This document shows, one piece after another, positions 1 to 8,278 of a stretch of DNA of 13,419 bases (the stretch's first letter is position 1; every line of letters starts with the position of its first letter). Origin of the DNA: Sulfurovum sp. (GTDB taxonomy: Bacteria > Campylobacterota > Campylobacteria > Campylobacterales > Sulfurovaceae). Below the pieces are notes generated by a model. It saw only the letters and a program-made list of their open reading frames with translations, did no database searches and was not told the origin of the DNA. The DNA lies in assembly GCA_020721385.1 (NCBI GenBank), contig DYMW01000008.1, positions 1-13,419 on the forward strand. The letters run 5' to 3'. Made by a program: the position numbers and the translations under genes.

Positions 1-11
1 CTCAAAATATC

Positions 12-1760
12 TCACATTTTATGATTAAATTCAGGTACAATCTCTTTGAGTAAGCCCAACAAATTCTCTTCGGTATGAAAACGATTGATTTGATGAAGCA
101 ATTTTTCGTAATCCATTGGGGCATTGTGGGATACCAATATGGATTGATATTGGGTTTTTAAATCATCTTCTGAAATCAACAACTCTTCATAAAGCTTTTC
201 ACCTGCACGAAGTCCTGTAAACTGTATCTCTATGTCATCACGACCTGAAAGTTCTATCATTTTTTTTGCCAAATCTACAATTTTAATCGGTTCGCCCATG
301 TCCAAAATAAACAGCTCTCTCCCTTTGGCAATCGAACCTGCTTGAAGCACGAGTTGACACGCTTCTGGAATAAGCATAAAGTATCGGGTAATATCAGAAT
401 GCGTTACCGTAATGGGTTCGCCTTTGTCAATTTGCGATTGAAACTTAGGAATCACTGAACCTGAACTGCCCAACACATTTCCAAAACGCACGGCTACAAT
501 TTCTGTATTACCTGAAGGAACCGCCGAAGCATAAAGTTCACAAATCCGTTTGGTTGTTCCCATGACATTGGTAGGGCGTACGGCTTTATCGGTTGAAATC
601 AGTACCAATTCAGTAACGCCATACGCAATAGAGAGATCAATCACATTTTTAGTACCAAAAACATTGTTTTGAATCGCTTCATACACATTTGATTCACATA
701 ACGGCACGTGTTTGTACGCTGCAGCATGAATGACAATTTCAGGTTTATATTTTTTAAATACCTCTTCTAAAGACTCTTTATGTTGCACACTTTGCATAAT
801 AGGCACAACATTGGCTCCATTTAACTCTTCCATAATCTGATACAAATTAAACTCTGAATGATCCAGCAAAATCATCTGTTTGGCACCAAAATTTTTCACT
901 TGACGAGAGAGTTCACTCCCAATACTTCCCCCTGCACCTGTTATCATGACCACTTTATCTGAAATAAAGTTTTTAATGCTTACCAAGTCCAAATCTTTGG
1001 GCTTTCGTGCCAATAAATCTTCGACCGAGATGGGTTTTAACTGCATATTACGTTGGGTGATAGAAACCACTTTTATGTCATAAATTTCTAAAGCATGAAT
1101 TCGAGTATAAATGGTGTTCAGTAAAGCTCTTTCTAATGACCGACCAATAATGACTGATTCAATATGGTGACTTCTAATAATTTTTTCAATATCATCGAGC
1201 ATGGCAATTTTAATATCCCCAAGATAACTGTTAACAAGCATTTTACTGTTGTCGACAATGGCTACCACATTAAAATCATTTCGTTCTTTTAAAAAGGTTT
1301 GAGCAAGTGCAGAGACGCCAATCAACAATGTTCTTGGTAATTTTTCTGAGTTACCTCGCTCCACAAAAAGTCGTTTTGAAATACGTAGCGTTCCTAAAAA
1401 AAGCAATGAAAGTACGAAGTCAATAATCAATACCGAGCGTGGAAAAGAGATAAAAGCATCTGAAAAAACATTGTAAACCAGTAAGAAAAATCCATACGCC
1501 CAAAGATGGGCATACAAAAGTTTTTTAGCCTCCCACAATGAAAAAAGGTTCCAAGAGACATTATAAATTTTAAAATAGTAAATTGCAATAATTTTAAAAA
1601 AGCTCAATAAACTAAAAACCAAAAAGAAATGTTCCAAATGAATGGGTCTAATATGAAAATTAAATCTTAAGTTGAACGCTAAAAAAAGCGTTCCTAAAGA
1701 GATAATAATATCAAACAGCATAAAAAAGAGGGTTCGCTTAAAAGGTGTTGGGCTTAACAT
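12..1760 (-). CDS. pglF: Membrane-bound UDP-GlcNAc 4,6-dehydratase (PglF/WbpM/CapD type)
   Basis: This enzyme converts UDP-GlcNAc to UDP-4-keto-6-deoxy-GlcNAc, the precursor of bacillosamine, QuiNAc or FucNAc residues. The 582 residues match full-length PglF (590) and WbpM. Four membrane helices lie at about 10-130, a CoA-binding-like Rossmann fold at about 140-240, and the NAD-dependent SDR catalytic domain from about 268. TGAGGSIGSE (274-283) binds NAD. The active site reads STDK (389-392, giving Thr390-Asp391-Lys392) and MGTTK (400-404), in which Met replaces the usual SDR Tyr of YxxxK, as is typical for long dehydratases. Because the membrane domain is present it is not PseB, the soluble C5-inverting dehydratase of the Pse pathway. 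Which sugar results depends on downstream enzymes outside the window. No strong ribosome site is seen. The start lies in a 7 bp overlap with the preceding gene. Confidence 0.9.
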   Translation of the reverse strand: MLSPTPFKRTLFFMLFDIIISLGTLFLAFNLRFNFHIRPIHLEHFFLVFSLLSFFKIIAIYYFKIYNVSWNLFSLWEAKKLLYAHLWAYGFFLLVYNVFSDAFISFPRSVLIIDFVLSLLFLGTLRISKRLFVERGNSEKLPRTLLIGVSALAQTFLKERNDFNVVAIVDNSKMLVNSYLGDIKIAMLDDIEKIIRSHHIESVIIGRSLERALLNTIYTRIHALEIYDIKVVSITQRNMQLKPISVEDLLARKPKDLDLVSIKNFISDKVVMITGAGGSIGSELSRQVKNFGAKQMILLDHSEFNLYQIMEELNGANVVPIMQSVQHKESLEEVFKKYKPEIVIHAAAYKHVPLCESNVYEAIQNNVFGTKNVIDLSIAYGVTELVLISTDKAVRPTNVMGTTKRICELYASAVPSGNTEIVAVRFGNVLGSSGSVIPKFQSQIDKGEPITVTHSDITRYFMLIPEACQLVLQAGSIAKGRELFILDMGEPIKIVDLAKKMIELSGRDDIEIQFTGLRAGEKLYEELLISEDDLKTQYQSILVSHNAPMDYEKLLHQINRFHTEENLLGLLKEIVPEFNHKM

Positions 1761-2707
1761 GAGGCAAAACTTTTTTCTTTATCAATATGGTACATCATCC
1801 CATACAAGATGACCAGATTAATCACAAATACAATATCCCATCTAGGAATAAAATCGAGTAACAAAAGAAAAAGTGCATTAACAAGAATAAGTCCCAAACT
1901 CACTTGTGCATGACTCCAACCACTCTGTACCAATCGTTGATACGCGTGTTTTCTATGGGCTTGGGTAATATTTTCACCATTACGATAACGTCTTATAAGG
2001 GTTAAGGTTGCATCAAATCCAAACCACGAGAGCATCACAAGCCAAAAATAGATATGCGGTGAAGAGGTATCTGAAAAAATCAAAATAGCCATAATAAATC
2101 CCAATGTGGCACTGCCCACATCCCCCATAAAAATAGAAGCTTTATGCCAATTAAACACCAAAAATCCTAAACTTGCAACCACCAATACCAACCCTAAAGG
2201 ATTAGCAAAAAAGAGGGTTAATCCAATACCAACCATGACGGTTTGACTTCCTGCATATCCATCAATACCATCCAAGAAGTTATAAAGATTGGTCAGCCAA
2301 ATCATAAACAAAAAAGCAACAATATTCAACCACCATCCTGTAAGCTCAAACCACATCAAATCAATGTGGTTTATACCCCCTAAAAAGTAGAGTGCCAAGA
2401 TGGCACAAAAGGCTTGTACCATCAACCGCACTTTAGAAGAGAGGGTAAAAACATCATCCAAAAGACTGATAACCACAATAGGCAAAGCTGTAAAAAGTGC
2501 CATAAACAGTTGTGTTGAGAGATACTCTTTAAATAAAAATACCCCTCCATAAAAGGTCAAAATAATCGCCAACCCTCCACCTCTTGGTGTTGCAATGGTA
2601 TGAGAACTTCGCTCATTGGGTATATCTAAAATTGCTTTGTGTAACACATACCATTTGATACTGTATGTCAACGATAACGATAAAAGAAACAGACCCAAAT
2701 AAATCAA
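1754..2707 (-). CDS. WecA/WbpL-type polyprenyl-phosphate sugar-1-phosphate transferase
   Basis: This polytopic membrane enzyme of the MraY/WecA superfamily attaches a HexNAc-1-phosphate to undecaprenyl phosphate, starting the lipid-linked glycan. The 317 residues form about ten or eleven helices. Family motifs are all present: IPNERSSHTIATPRGGG (29-45), LLDD (82-85, metal-binding Asp pair), TNLYNFLDGIDG (139-150), FMGDVGS (193-199), and the cytoplasmic AHRKHAYQRL (250-259). The last motif, with its HRxHxYQ form, fits WecA/WbpL rather than MraY. WbpL uses FucNAc- or QuiNAc-type donors, which would suit the dehydratase encoded next. Campylobacter pgl loci use PglC, an unrelated one-helix enzyme, so this gene probably takes PglC's role. 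The start is TTG, supported by AGGAG five bases upstream, and no ATG lies nearby. The 3' end overlaps the dehydratase gene by 7 bp. Confidence 0.92.
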   Translation of the reverse strand: MIYLGLFLLSLSLTYSIKWYVLHKAILDIPNERSSHTIATPRGGGLAIILTFYGGVFLFKEYLSTQLFMALFTALPIVVISLLDDVFTLSSKVRLMVQAFCAILALYFLGGINHIDLMWFELTGWWLNIVAFLFMIWLTNLYNFLDGIDGYAGSQTVMVGIGLTLFFANPLGLVLVVASLGFLVFNWHKASIFMGDVGSATLGFIMAILIFSDTSSPHIYFWLVMLSWFGFDATLTLIRRYRNGENITQAHRKHAYQRLVQSGWSHAQVSLGLILVNALFLLLLDFIPRWDIVFVINLVILYGMMYHIDKEKSFASC

Positions 2708-2712
2708 TACTA

Positions 2713-2717
2713 CTCCT
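2713..2717 (-). promoter_or_regulatory. Ribosome binding site fixing a TTG start
   Basis: AGGAG on the minus strand lies five bases before the TTG at 2705-2707 and overlaps the TAG stop of pglB (2716-2718). The good spacing and the lack of a nearby ATG or GTG justify the TTG as start of the WecA/WbpL-type gene. The overlap with the stop suggests reinitiation by ribosomes finishing pglB. Confidence 0.75.
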
Positions 2718-4818
2718 ACTTTTTTAATTTATAAATTTTACTGTATGGTGATGAAACCACCAACTCAAAAAGATTTTTATCGTAATTGTCCAACATAAAC
2801 ATCTGTATATAGGTTGAATTATAGGTCTTTCTGTCCATTACAATCATTTGGTTATAACTTTGAAGATAGACCACACAAAACTCCCCATCAATGTGACTCA
2901 ATTGCGATTCTACCAAGGATTTTCCATTGGGTTGATACTGTACGCTATCAAAACGATAAACAGAAATATGTTGACCTCTTATCTCTATGTCACCTGTGGC
3001 TGAATCAAAAATAATCCCATTACGTAACAACACTTTACTCCCTTGCTGACTCGCAGGAGAGGAAGGATAGAACTCCATATTTCGCTCCTCTTTACCTGTA
3101 TTGAGGTTAATGTTTCCAAAAACCGCCACCGTAGGGAAGATACCCATCATACGATAAGGTAAATAGAGATAAATATCTCGACTCTTTTTCGGTAACGTGT
3201 AATTCGCATCACTCAATTCGGAAAGCAACACATTGGGATTTTTATCTTTAAATAGGGTATTTGCTACAACAGCATAGTTAGAATCCACATAGGTCTCAAC
3301 TGCCAAACGGGCAAAATTTACCGCCAATTCTGGTGAAGGTGTTTGCATGATTTTAGAAATAATAAAGTTGTCATTGTTGTGTTTTCCACCATCAATCAAG
3401 GTTGAAGTATCGGAATAGTACCAAATAGGATAACCATAATCCCACCACGCCAAGGTATAATCTTTGACATCAGCCATTTGATTAAGTTTATCAAGGTCTT
3501 CGACTTCAGCTTTATTAAGAACCGTTGGTACTTTATACTCAATAATGTGTGTAATATTCGGATAAATCATCAACGCCGTTGCCATCGTAATAAAAAGATA
3601 CTTGGCTTTGTTCTCTTGAATCTGTTCTGCTATCACAAAAAAGAGATAAATCGCCGACATCGCTGCCACAGGTACGGCATAAACTGTAAAACGAAGTCCA
3701 CCCCATAAAGCAAACATTCCAATACCAATCAAAGGCAATGCCAAAATAAAGGCTCGATGACGTACGACCAAAACCACATACCCAATCAACGCAATAATCA
3801 TTCCCACGACCGAACCAGAGATACGCTGAGCAAAGGTTGAAAAAGGAATATCTCCTGCTTCTCTAACCGTTTGAATAACCGAATAAAAATGTAAACCCTC
3901 CTCTTTGGTTCCAGAGGAAAGATACAACAAAACTTTCCCAAAAATCAATCCTATCATGTTTGAAAAATATAAAAAGGCAAGTACCATCACCAGTGATAAC
4001 ACATAGAGCATTTGTTCTTTGATTTTAGTGCCATTTAAAACAAAATAGATTCCAATAAGAACAGCAATATGTACCAAATAAGAATATGGTGACAAGGCAA
4101 CCCAAGAGATAGGAAACGCTGACAAGGCCACCAAAATAATTGATTTATAGGTATTCTCCTCATTTTTATGATAAACAATCATGTAGATAAAATAGAGCAG
4201 ACTCATCGCTGCCACAATGGCGAGTCCTTGGTCGTATAAAAATGGATAAAGCACAATCGCAATCGATGCATAAAGGGTACTTTTTAAATTCACATCCATG
4301 GTACTCTTCATTAAGAAAAAAAGAATTAACATGGGAGCCATGGCAGAGAACATATCGGTATCGTAATAGCCAACCATGGTACGGTTGTAATAACTCCATG
4401 TTATAGAACCCAACAATGCTGCAAAAAATCCCCACAATGTCTTTTTATAGAGTCTGGCAATTAAGATAATGGGTACCACAACCAAAGAAGAGATAACCGC
4501 GGGCATATACAACGTTACGGTCTCTAGGGAGAAACCTGTTATTTTAACCAAAAAGGTAGTAATGGCAATCGTACCATAATCCCACATTCCAAAAACACGT
4601 GGATTACCAATATGCAATCCCTCTAAAGCTTGTTGAGCTCCTGCTGCAAAAAAATAGCCATCATTGGTATTGATCATTAACTCATTGTTCCAAATAAAAC
4701 TCGGTTCATTGTGAAATTGAAACACCCATATAAGCCGTATGGCAAATGAGAAAGCATACGCCAATAGCATTAAACCGATTAATTGGATTGTGTTCACTTG
4801 ATAACTGTTTTGATTCAT
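2716..4818 (-). CDS. pglB: PglB, STT3-type oligosaccharyltransferase
   Basis: PglB transfers the finished oligosaccharide en bloc from undecaprenyl diphosphate to asparagine in periplasmic proteins. At 700 residues it is close to C. jejuni PglB (713). The N-terminal region (about 10-420) has some 13 membrane helices and the C-terminal 280 residues are periplasmic. Catalytic signatures are complete: metal-site Asp53 in NDGYFF, YYDTD (151-155), TVRE ending in Glu320 on external loop 5, GGLRF with Arg376, WWDYG (458-462), and Met557/Ile560 of the MxxI motif that reads the +2 Ser/Thr. Arg332, twelve residues after Glu320 as in C. lari Arg331, suggests a need for Asp/Glu at position -2 of the sequon. 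The ATG follows an AGAGG site by five bases. Neither end looks truncated. Confidence 0.97.
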   Translation of the reverse strand: MNQNSYQVNTIQLIGLMLLAYAFSFAIRLIWVFQFHNEPSFIWNNELMINTNDGYFFAAGAQQALEGLHIGNPRVFGMWDYGTIAITTFLVKITGFSLETVTLYMPAVISSLVVVPIILIARLYKKTLWGFFAALLGSITWSYYNRTMVGYYDTDMFSAMAPMLILFFLMKSTMDVNLKSTLYASIAIVLYPFLYDQGLAIVAAMSLLYFIYMIVYHKNEENTYKSIILVALSAFPISWVALSPYSYLVHIAVLIGIYFVLNGTKIKEQMLYVLSLVMVLAFLYFSNMIGLIFGKVLLYLSSGTKEEGLHFYSVIQTVREAGDIPFSTFAQRISGSVVGMIIALIGYVVLVVRHRAFILALPLIGIGMFALWGGLRFTVYAVPVAAMSAIYLFFVIAEQIQENKAKYLFITMATALMIYPNITHIIEYKVPTVLNKAEVEDLDKLNQMADVKDYTLAWWDYGYPIWYYSDTSTLIDGGKHNNDNFIISKIMQTPSPELAVNFARLAVETYVDSNYAVVANTLFKDKNPNVLLSELSDANYTLPKKSRDIYLYLPYRMMGIFPTVAVFGNINLNTGKEERNMEFYPSSPASQQGSKVLLRNGIIFDSATGDIEIRGQHISVYRFDSVQYQPNGKSLVESQLSHIDGEFCVVYLQSYNQMIVMDRKTYNSTYIQMFMLDNYDKNLFELVVSSPYSKIYKLKK

Positions 4819-4819
4819 T

Positions 4820-5629
4820 TTAACCTCTTAAATTTTTATATAGATAACTTTTTAACCACGAGGGTGACATAAAAAGTAGTAAATGGGCAATGGCATACGC
4901 ATATCCTTTGATACCAAATCCAAATGTTCTAGTAGCATCAAACTTTAACTCCATCACCTCTATGGCACGTTTAATATTCTTACGTCGTGCAAAAAAAGCA
5001 TTGTTGGTGCGTACTTTAACCAAAACCTCTTGTAGATTATGTAATTTTACCTCTTTTTTTAATGCCCTTATCCACATATCAAAATCTTCATTGAGTTTTT
5101 CGATATTATAAGAGGATATTGTATCAAAAAAACTACTTCTAAAACATAAGGTTACATGAGCCATAGGATTACGCCTCATCAAATTCTGCTTTAACACTTC
5201 ATGATTTTCACCATAACGCACCACTTGCTTTTCTCCTGTGTCCATATTAAACTCCTCTATCCAACCTCCAAGAGCTTGAACTTCTTTATGTGCTTCTAAA
5301 AATGCCACCTGTTTCTCAATACGGTAAGGTACTGAAATGTCATCCGCATCCATTCTCACAATATAATCATATTCTAAAAGTACCACATTTAACAGCTCAT
5401 TAAGACTTCCTGCCAAACCAATATTGTTATCTCTTTTTCCCAAATAAGCTATTTTCTTTTTGGCCAATGCATTATCTAAAAGGTTTTCTATCTCTTGGGG
5501 AATCCAACCATCTTGTTGTATAAATATATCGGCTTTTTGTGTTTGATTATATAAGCTATCAAGTGCTTCTTGCAGATAAGAGAACTTATCATTTTTATAA
5601 ACCGACATGATTACCGCTACTTTTGACAT
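4820..5629 (-). CDS. Family 2 glycosyltransferase
   Basis: This GT-A glycosyltransferase should act at the cytoplasmic side of the membrane, adding one sugar to the growing lipid-linked oligosaccharide. The 269 residues begin with the standard first strand VAVIMSVYKND (4-14). NNIGLAGSLNELL (68-80) follows, then the metal-binding DxD in VRMDADD (91-97) and the later EDFDMW (181-186), which holds the expected catalytic acidic residue. The build resembles the AmsE/PglI-like short GT2 enzymes. The C-terminal IAHLLLFMSPSWLKSYLYKN (247-266) looks like an amphipathic membrane anchor. The sugar specificity cannot be read. It is the only clear GT2 here, and no PglA, PglJ or PglH homologue is seen. It overlaps the preceding gene by 13 bp and ends one base before the pglB start codon, so translation of the two is likely coupled. 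Confidence 0.88.
   Translation of the reverse strand: MSKVAVIMSVYKNDKFSYLQEALDSLYNQTQKADIFIQQDGWIPQEIENLLDNALAKKKIAYLGKRDNNIGLAGSLNELLNVVLLEYDYIVRMDADDISVPYRIEKQVAFLEAHKEVQALGGWIEEFNMDTGEKQVVRYGENHEVLKQNLMRRNPMAHVTLCFRSSFFDTISSYNIEKLNEDFDMWIRALKKEVKLHNLQEVLVKVRTNNAFFARRKNIKRAIEVMELKFDATRTFGFGIKGYAYAIAHLLLFMSPSWLKSYLYKNLRG
4824..4828 (-). promoter_or_regulatory. Ribosome binding site of pglB
   Basis: AGAGG on the minus strand lies five bases before the pglB ATG (4816-4818), within the last codons of the preceding glycosyltransferase gene. It supports the chosen pglB start and coupling of the two genes. Confidence 0.7.
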
Positions 5630-6804
5630 GCTATCTCTTTCATAATGGTTTTATAAATATTCTCTAAATTTTCCATAATCACCATTTGTGACGTTGAACC
5701 CATGGTGTAGATACTCAAAAACGCTTCCAAATCAATATCGGCATAATGTAAATCATAAATGTAACATCGCTTATGATAAAGGGTGAAATTCTCAATAATA
5801 CTGCTTAAATACATAATGGGATACCCCACTTCAAAAGGGGTGGTTGCGGTTACAAAAAAGTGCTTATCTATCGCATACTCAAAATAATCTTTGGGATGTT
5901 TTTGAATAAACACATTGGTTGGTTGATGCGTTTTAAAAAACGTATTCACGGCACTTTGCATCTCTTGGGTCGGTTGGGTATAAATCACCACAGGAAAATA
6001 ACGTGAAGTCGTTTTCTCAAAAAAAGTTTTTTTGTATGCATTAATCATCAACTTACCCATATACCCACCCTCACGCATGATTTTTTCATACCGTTTATCA
6101 TAAAGTATCAGCGTATTTTTTATCTCTGGTAATCCCATATAACCAATATGTGCAGGATGAATGACTCCATGTTGTACCTCATAAGAATTTAACGCATTCA
6201 CAAATTTCTCACCCATGGGAATCACCGCACCTGTATAAAATTTTTGGTTTTTCTTAGACAATATCAGTGAAAGAAATTTTAAAAAAAGGGCATCACCCAT
6301 GGCAACTTGAATGTACTTATTTAAAGTAGAATCACAGCCAATGGTTTCTAAATGTGCAATACTCTGTTGATACTTTTTACTAAAAATTCTAAATGCCACT
6401 TTACGACTGATAAAACGCAACAGACTCAAAAAATCACTGCTAATATACTCCCCGCTCTCATACACCCTCTCTTGCTCTGGATTTAAAAAAAGAAGTTTTT
6501 TCGTACTTTTCTCTTGATTATAAATCTCTAAAAGCTCAGCTCTTTCCATTAAAAAAAAGAGTTTATCGTACTTATGTTGTGTCACTAAAAATTTCATGGT
6601 TCCCCAAAAACTTTTTACCATACTTTTTAAACTCGGTCGATTAATTTGTCGCTCTGCCATCATCCCTGTACTCAGTAAAGGCTCTCTACAATGTATCCAT
6701 AAAGGATAATCAAAGAGCGTAAGGTTCCACAACCGATGTTTTTTTTCAAAAGCAACCAACGCTTCCATGGATAACTTTTGCAAACCATTAGACCTTTGAG
6801 GCAT
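5617..6804 (-). CDS. Unrecognised GT-B-like protein, probable glycosyltransferase
   Basis: I do not recognise this 395-residue protein with certainty. It has no signal peptide and no convincing membrane helix, and it is basic. The N-terminus carries EKKHRLWNLTLFDYPLWIHCR (20-40), a pattern I associate with putative polysaccharide-assembly proteins. The middle has EVQHGVIHPAHIGY (209-222) and later VIYTQPTQ (273-280) and IQKHPKD (300-306). The pair 'QHG...H..Y' and 'KHP.D' recalls GT-B enzymes of the capsule, sialyltransferase and CDP-glycerol groups, where these His and Lys residues contact the nucleotide donor. A glycosyltransferase of the same glycan is therefore likely, but donor and acceptor are unknown. 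The start is uncertain. The ATG at 6804 gives a 17 bp overlap and has no clear ribosome site. A TTG at 6783 (AAAGG about nine bases upstream) and an ATG at 6768 are alternatives. Confidence 0.6.
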   Translation of the reverse strand: MPQRSNGLQKLSMEALVAFEKKHRLWNLTLFDYPLWIHCREPLLSTGMMAERQINRPSLKSMVKSFWGTMKFLVTQHKYDKLFFLMERAELLEIYNQEKSTKKLLFLNPEQERVYESGEYISSDFLSLLRFISRKVAFRIFSKKYQQSIAHLETIGCDSTLNKYIQVAMGDALFLKFLSLILSKKNQKFYTGAVIPMGEKFVNALNSYEVQHGVIHPAHIGYMGLPEIKNTLILYDKRYEKIMREGGYMGKLMINAYKKTFFEKTTSRYFPVVIYTQPTQEMQSAVNTFFKTHQPTNVFIQKHPKDYFEYAIDKHFFVTATTPFEVGYPIMYLSSIIENFTLYHKRCYIYDLHYADIDLEAFLSIYTMGSTSQMVIMENLENIYKTIMKEIACQK

Positions 6805-8278
6805 ATTTGAGTAAACATGCCGTTAAGTTTGCAATATTGGTCGCTTCATCAAAGGTTACCCCTGCTTTATTACCAGGATTCAAATAGGTAGGAGATGAGA
6901 CTTGCTCTATGGCATATAAAAATGCATCGACTTGTTGTGATTGAACTTTGTACCCATTTTCAATCAGCTCCAAAGCTTCTACTAACTCATTGCGGTTTTT
7001 AATCCCCATGACACCCTGACAACGTTCATACCACGCATACCCAAAACTTAGCAAGGATTTACCACGTATTACTGCCTCTAACCCTACCGTACCTGTAACC
7101 GTTGCAACCGCTTTAGCATTATCAATCAAATCAAAAGAGCTGGTATCACTCTTAATAAGTTGTACATTGTCCAACGCCGATACTTTGGTATAAAAATCCA
7201 TGGTTCGTCCCTGCTCTCCATACAATTTTTCGGCAAATTGAGAAACATGCTCTTTAACATAGATTTTCCATCCTTTGGGTGCCAATGAAGAAAGCATCGT
7301 AATCATCAACCACTGGTCAACAAAAACTCCTCCCTCTGGAGAGGTTGTTTTTTCAGGCTGGTAGTGCAGTGCCACATAGATATAGGGTTGTGTTAAATCA
7401 GCCAAAACAGCCAATGCATTATAGGTTTTTTGTAACTTTTTTTTCACAAAATAGCCTTTTATTTTATAGCTTAACAAATCCAATTTGCTAATATGATTAT
7501 TGCTAAGGCTATAACAGCTTCCTCTTTTATACGCTGTAAAGGTTGGATTTCCAACAAAACGTTGTGCTTTTCCCCAATAGAGTTCACAACGCTCTTTGAT
7601 TCCATGTTTTTTGGTGATGGCTTTCATGTAGTAAGGCAGTGCGGTTTGATAATCTCCTCTGTTTTTTTCCAAATAGGCATTGCTCAAAGGAAACATCGCT
7701 TTATCACTGTTGTTTAAACGCTCTTCATAAACATCTTGCAAATAAAAGGGTGTCTCTTTAATGGATGAAGATAAAAAAGTCAATCCTCCAATATGCGTAG
7801 GGGTAAACCGTAACACCTTAATATCATTTTCCATACACACAGCATATAAGATATACTGAAACAACCCATGAGGTGATTCCGAAAAAAGTACCACATCAGG
7901 TTTAAGTATGGCAACCGCATTGAGCCAATAGGCTAAAAACTCATAATACAAATCGGTTCGCTCACTCAAATTAAACGCATAAGCGGTAGGATCCATTCTG
8001 TCCATCATTTTCAGGGCTGTTTTCTCATGAAAAGCATAGTGTGTTAAAACAGTTTCATCTAAAACCATGGGAGATTCAGCTTTAGCAATAGGCGTATACT
8101 TCCCCCGAACCGCATCAATATAGTCTTGACAAATGGCTAATGGAAACGCATTTTGTACAACCAATCCATTTTTAGGAGTAGTCACCCAATAAATCGGTTC
8201 CCACTCTTTTTTAAGGTGCATGTTTTTAGCAACTTCTACCCATGCTTCCAAATCGCTTGTGGCATAAATAACTCTCAT
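6788..8278 (-). CDS. KpsC/KpsS-like capsule-type glycosyltransferase candidate
   Basis: This is a 496-residue soluble protein without signal peptide or clear membrane segment. The C-terminal half resembles the bacterial capsule-synthesis family (Pfam Capsule_synth type: KpsC/KpsS GT-B Kdo transferases). It has ALHYQPEKTTSPEGG (303-317), a Lys-Glu-His at 342-344 in the place of the usual KEHP, NVQLIKSD (371-378), and VTVTGTVGLEAVIRGKS near 393-408. The N-terminal half includes SESPHG (133-138). Between them, residues about 200-250 (LSNAYLEKNRGDYQTALPYY) read like one TPR-type repeat. KpsC/KpsS enzymes use CMP-Kdo, and a KpsS-related protein from Acinetobacter has, to my recollection, been shown to transfer pseudaminic acid. 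Next to pse genes this makes it the best candidate in the window for the Pse transferase, which is inference. It has AAGAG seven bases before the ATG and overlaps the next gene by up to 17 bp. Confidence 0.68.
   Translation of the reverse strand: MRVIYATSDLEAWVEVAKNMHLKKEWEPIYWVTTPKNGLVVQNAFPLAICQDYIDAVRGKYTPIAKAESPMVLDETVLTHYAFHEKTALKMMDRMDPTAYAFNLSERTDLYYEFLAYWLNAVAILKPDVVLFSESPHGLFQYILYAVCMENDIKVLRFTPTHIGGLTFLSSSIKETPFYLQDVYEERLNNSDKAMFPLSNAYLEKNRGDYQTALPYYMKAITKKHGIKERCELYWGKAQRFVGNPTFTAYKRGSCYSLSNNHISKLDLLSYKIKGYFVKKKLQKTYNALAVLADLTQPYIYVALHYQPEKTTSPEGGVFVDQWLMITMLSSLAPKGWKIYVKEHVSQFAEKLYGEQGRTMDFYTKVSALDNVQLIKSDTSSFDLIDNAKAVATVTGTVGLEAVIRGKSLLSFGYAWYERCQGVMGIKNRNELVEALELIENGYKVQSQQVDAFLYAIEQVSSPTYLNPGNKAGVTFDEATNIANLTACLLKYASKV

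Noticed and set aside
12..1760. Dehydratase as PseB of the Pse pathway
   Set aside because: It is full-length with four N-terminal membrane helices and a Met in place of the SDR tyrosine, as in PglF/WbpM. PseB is a short soluble C5-inverting enzyme.
4166..4435. 89-codon minus-strand frame inside pglB, and the other short plus-strand frames (for example 2814-3014, 3478-3708, 7493-7717, 12482-12763)
   Set aside because: All are contained in real genes in another frame, with no domain, signal or start site supporting them.
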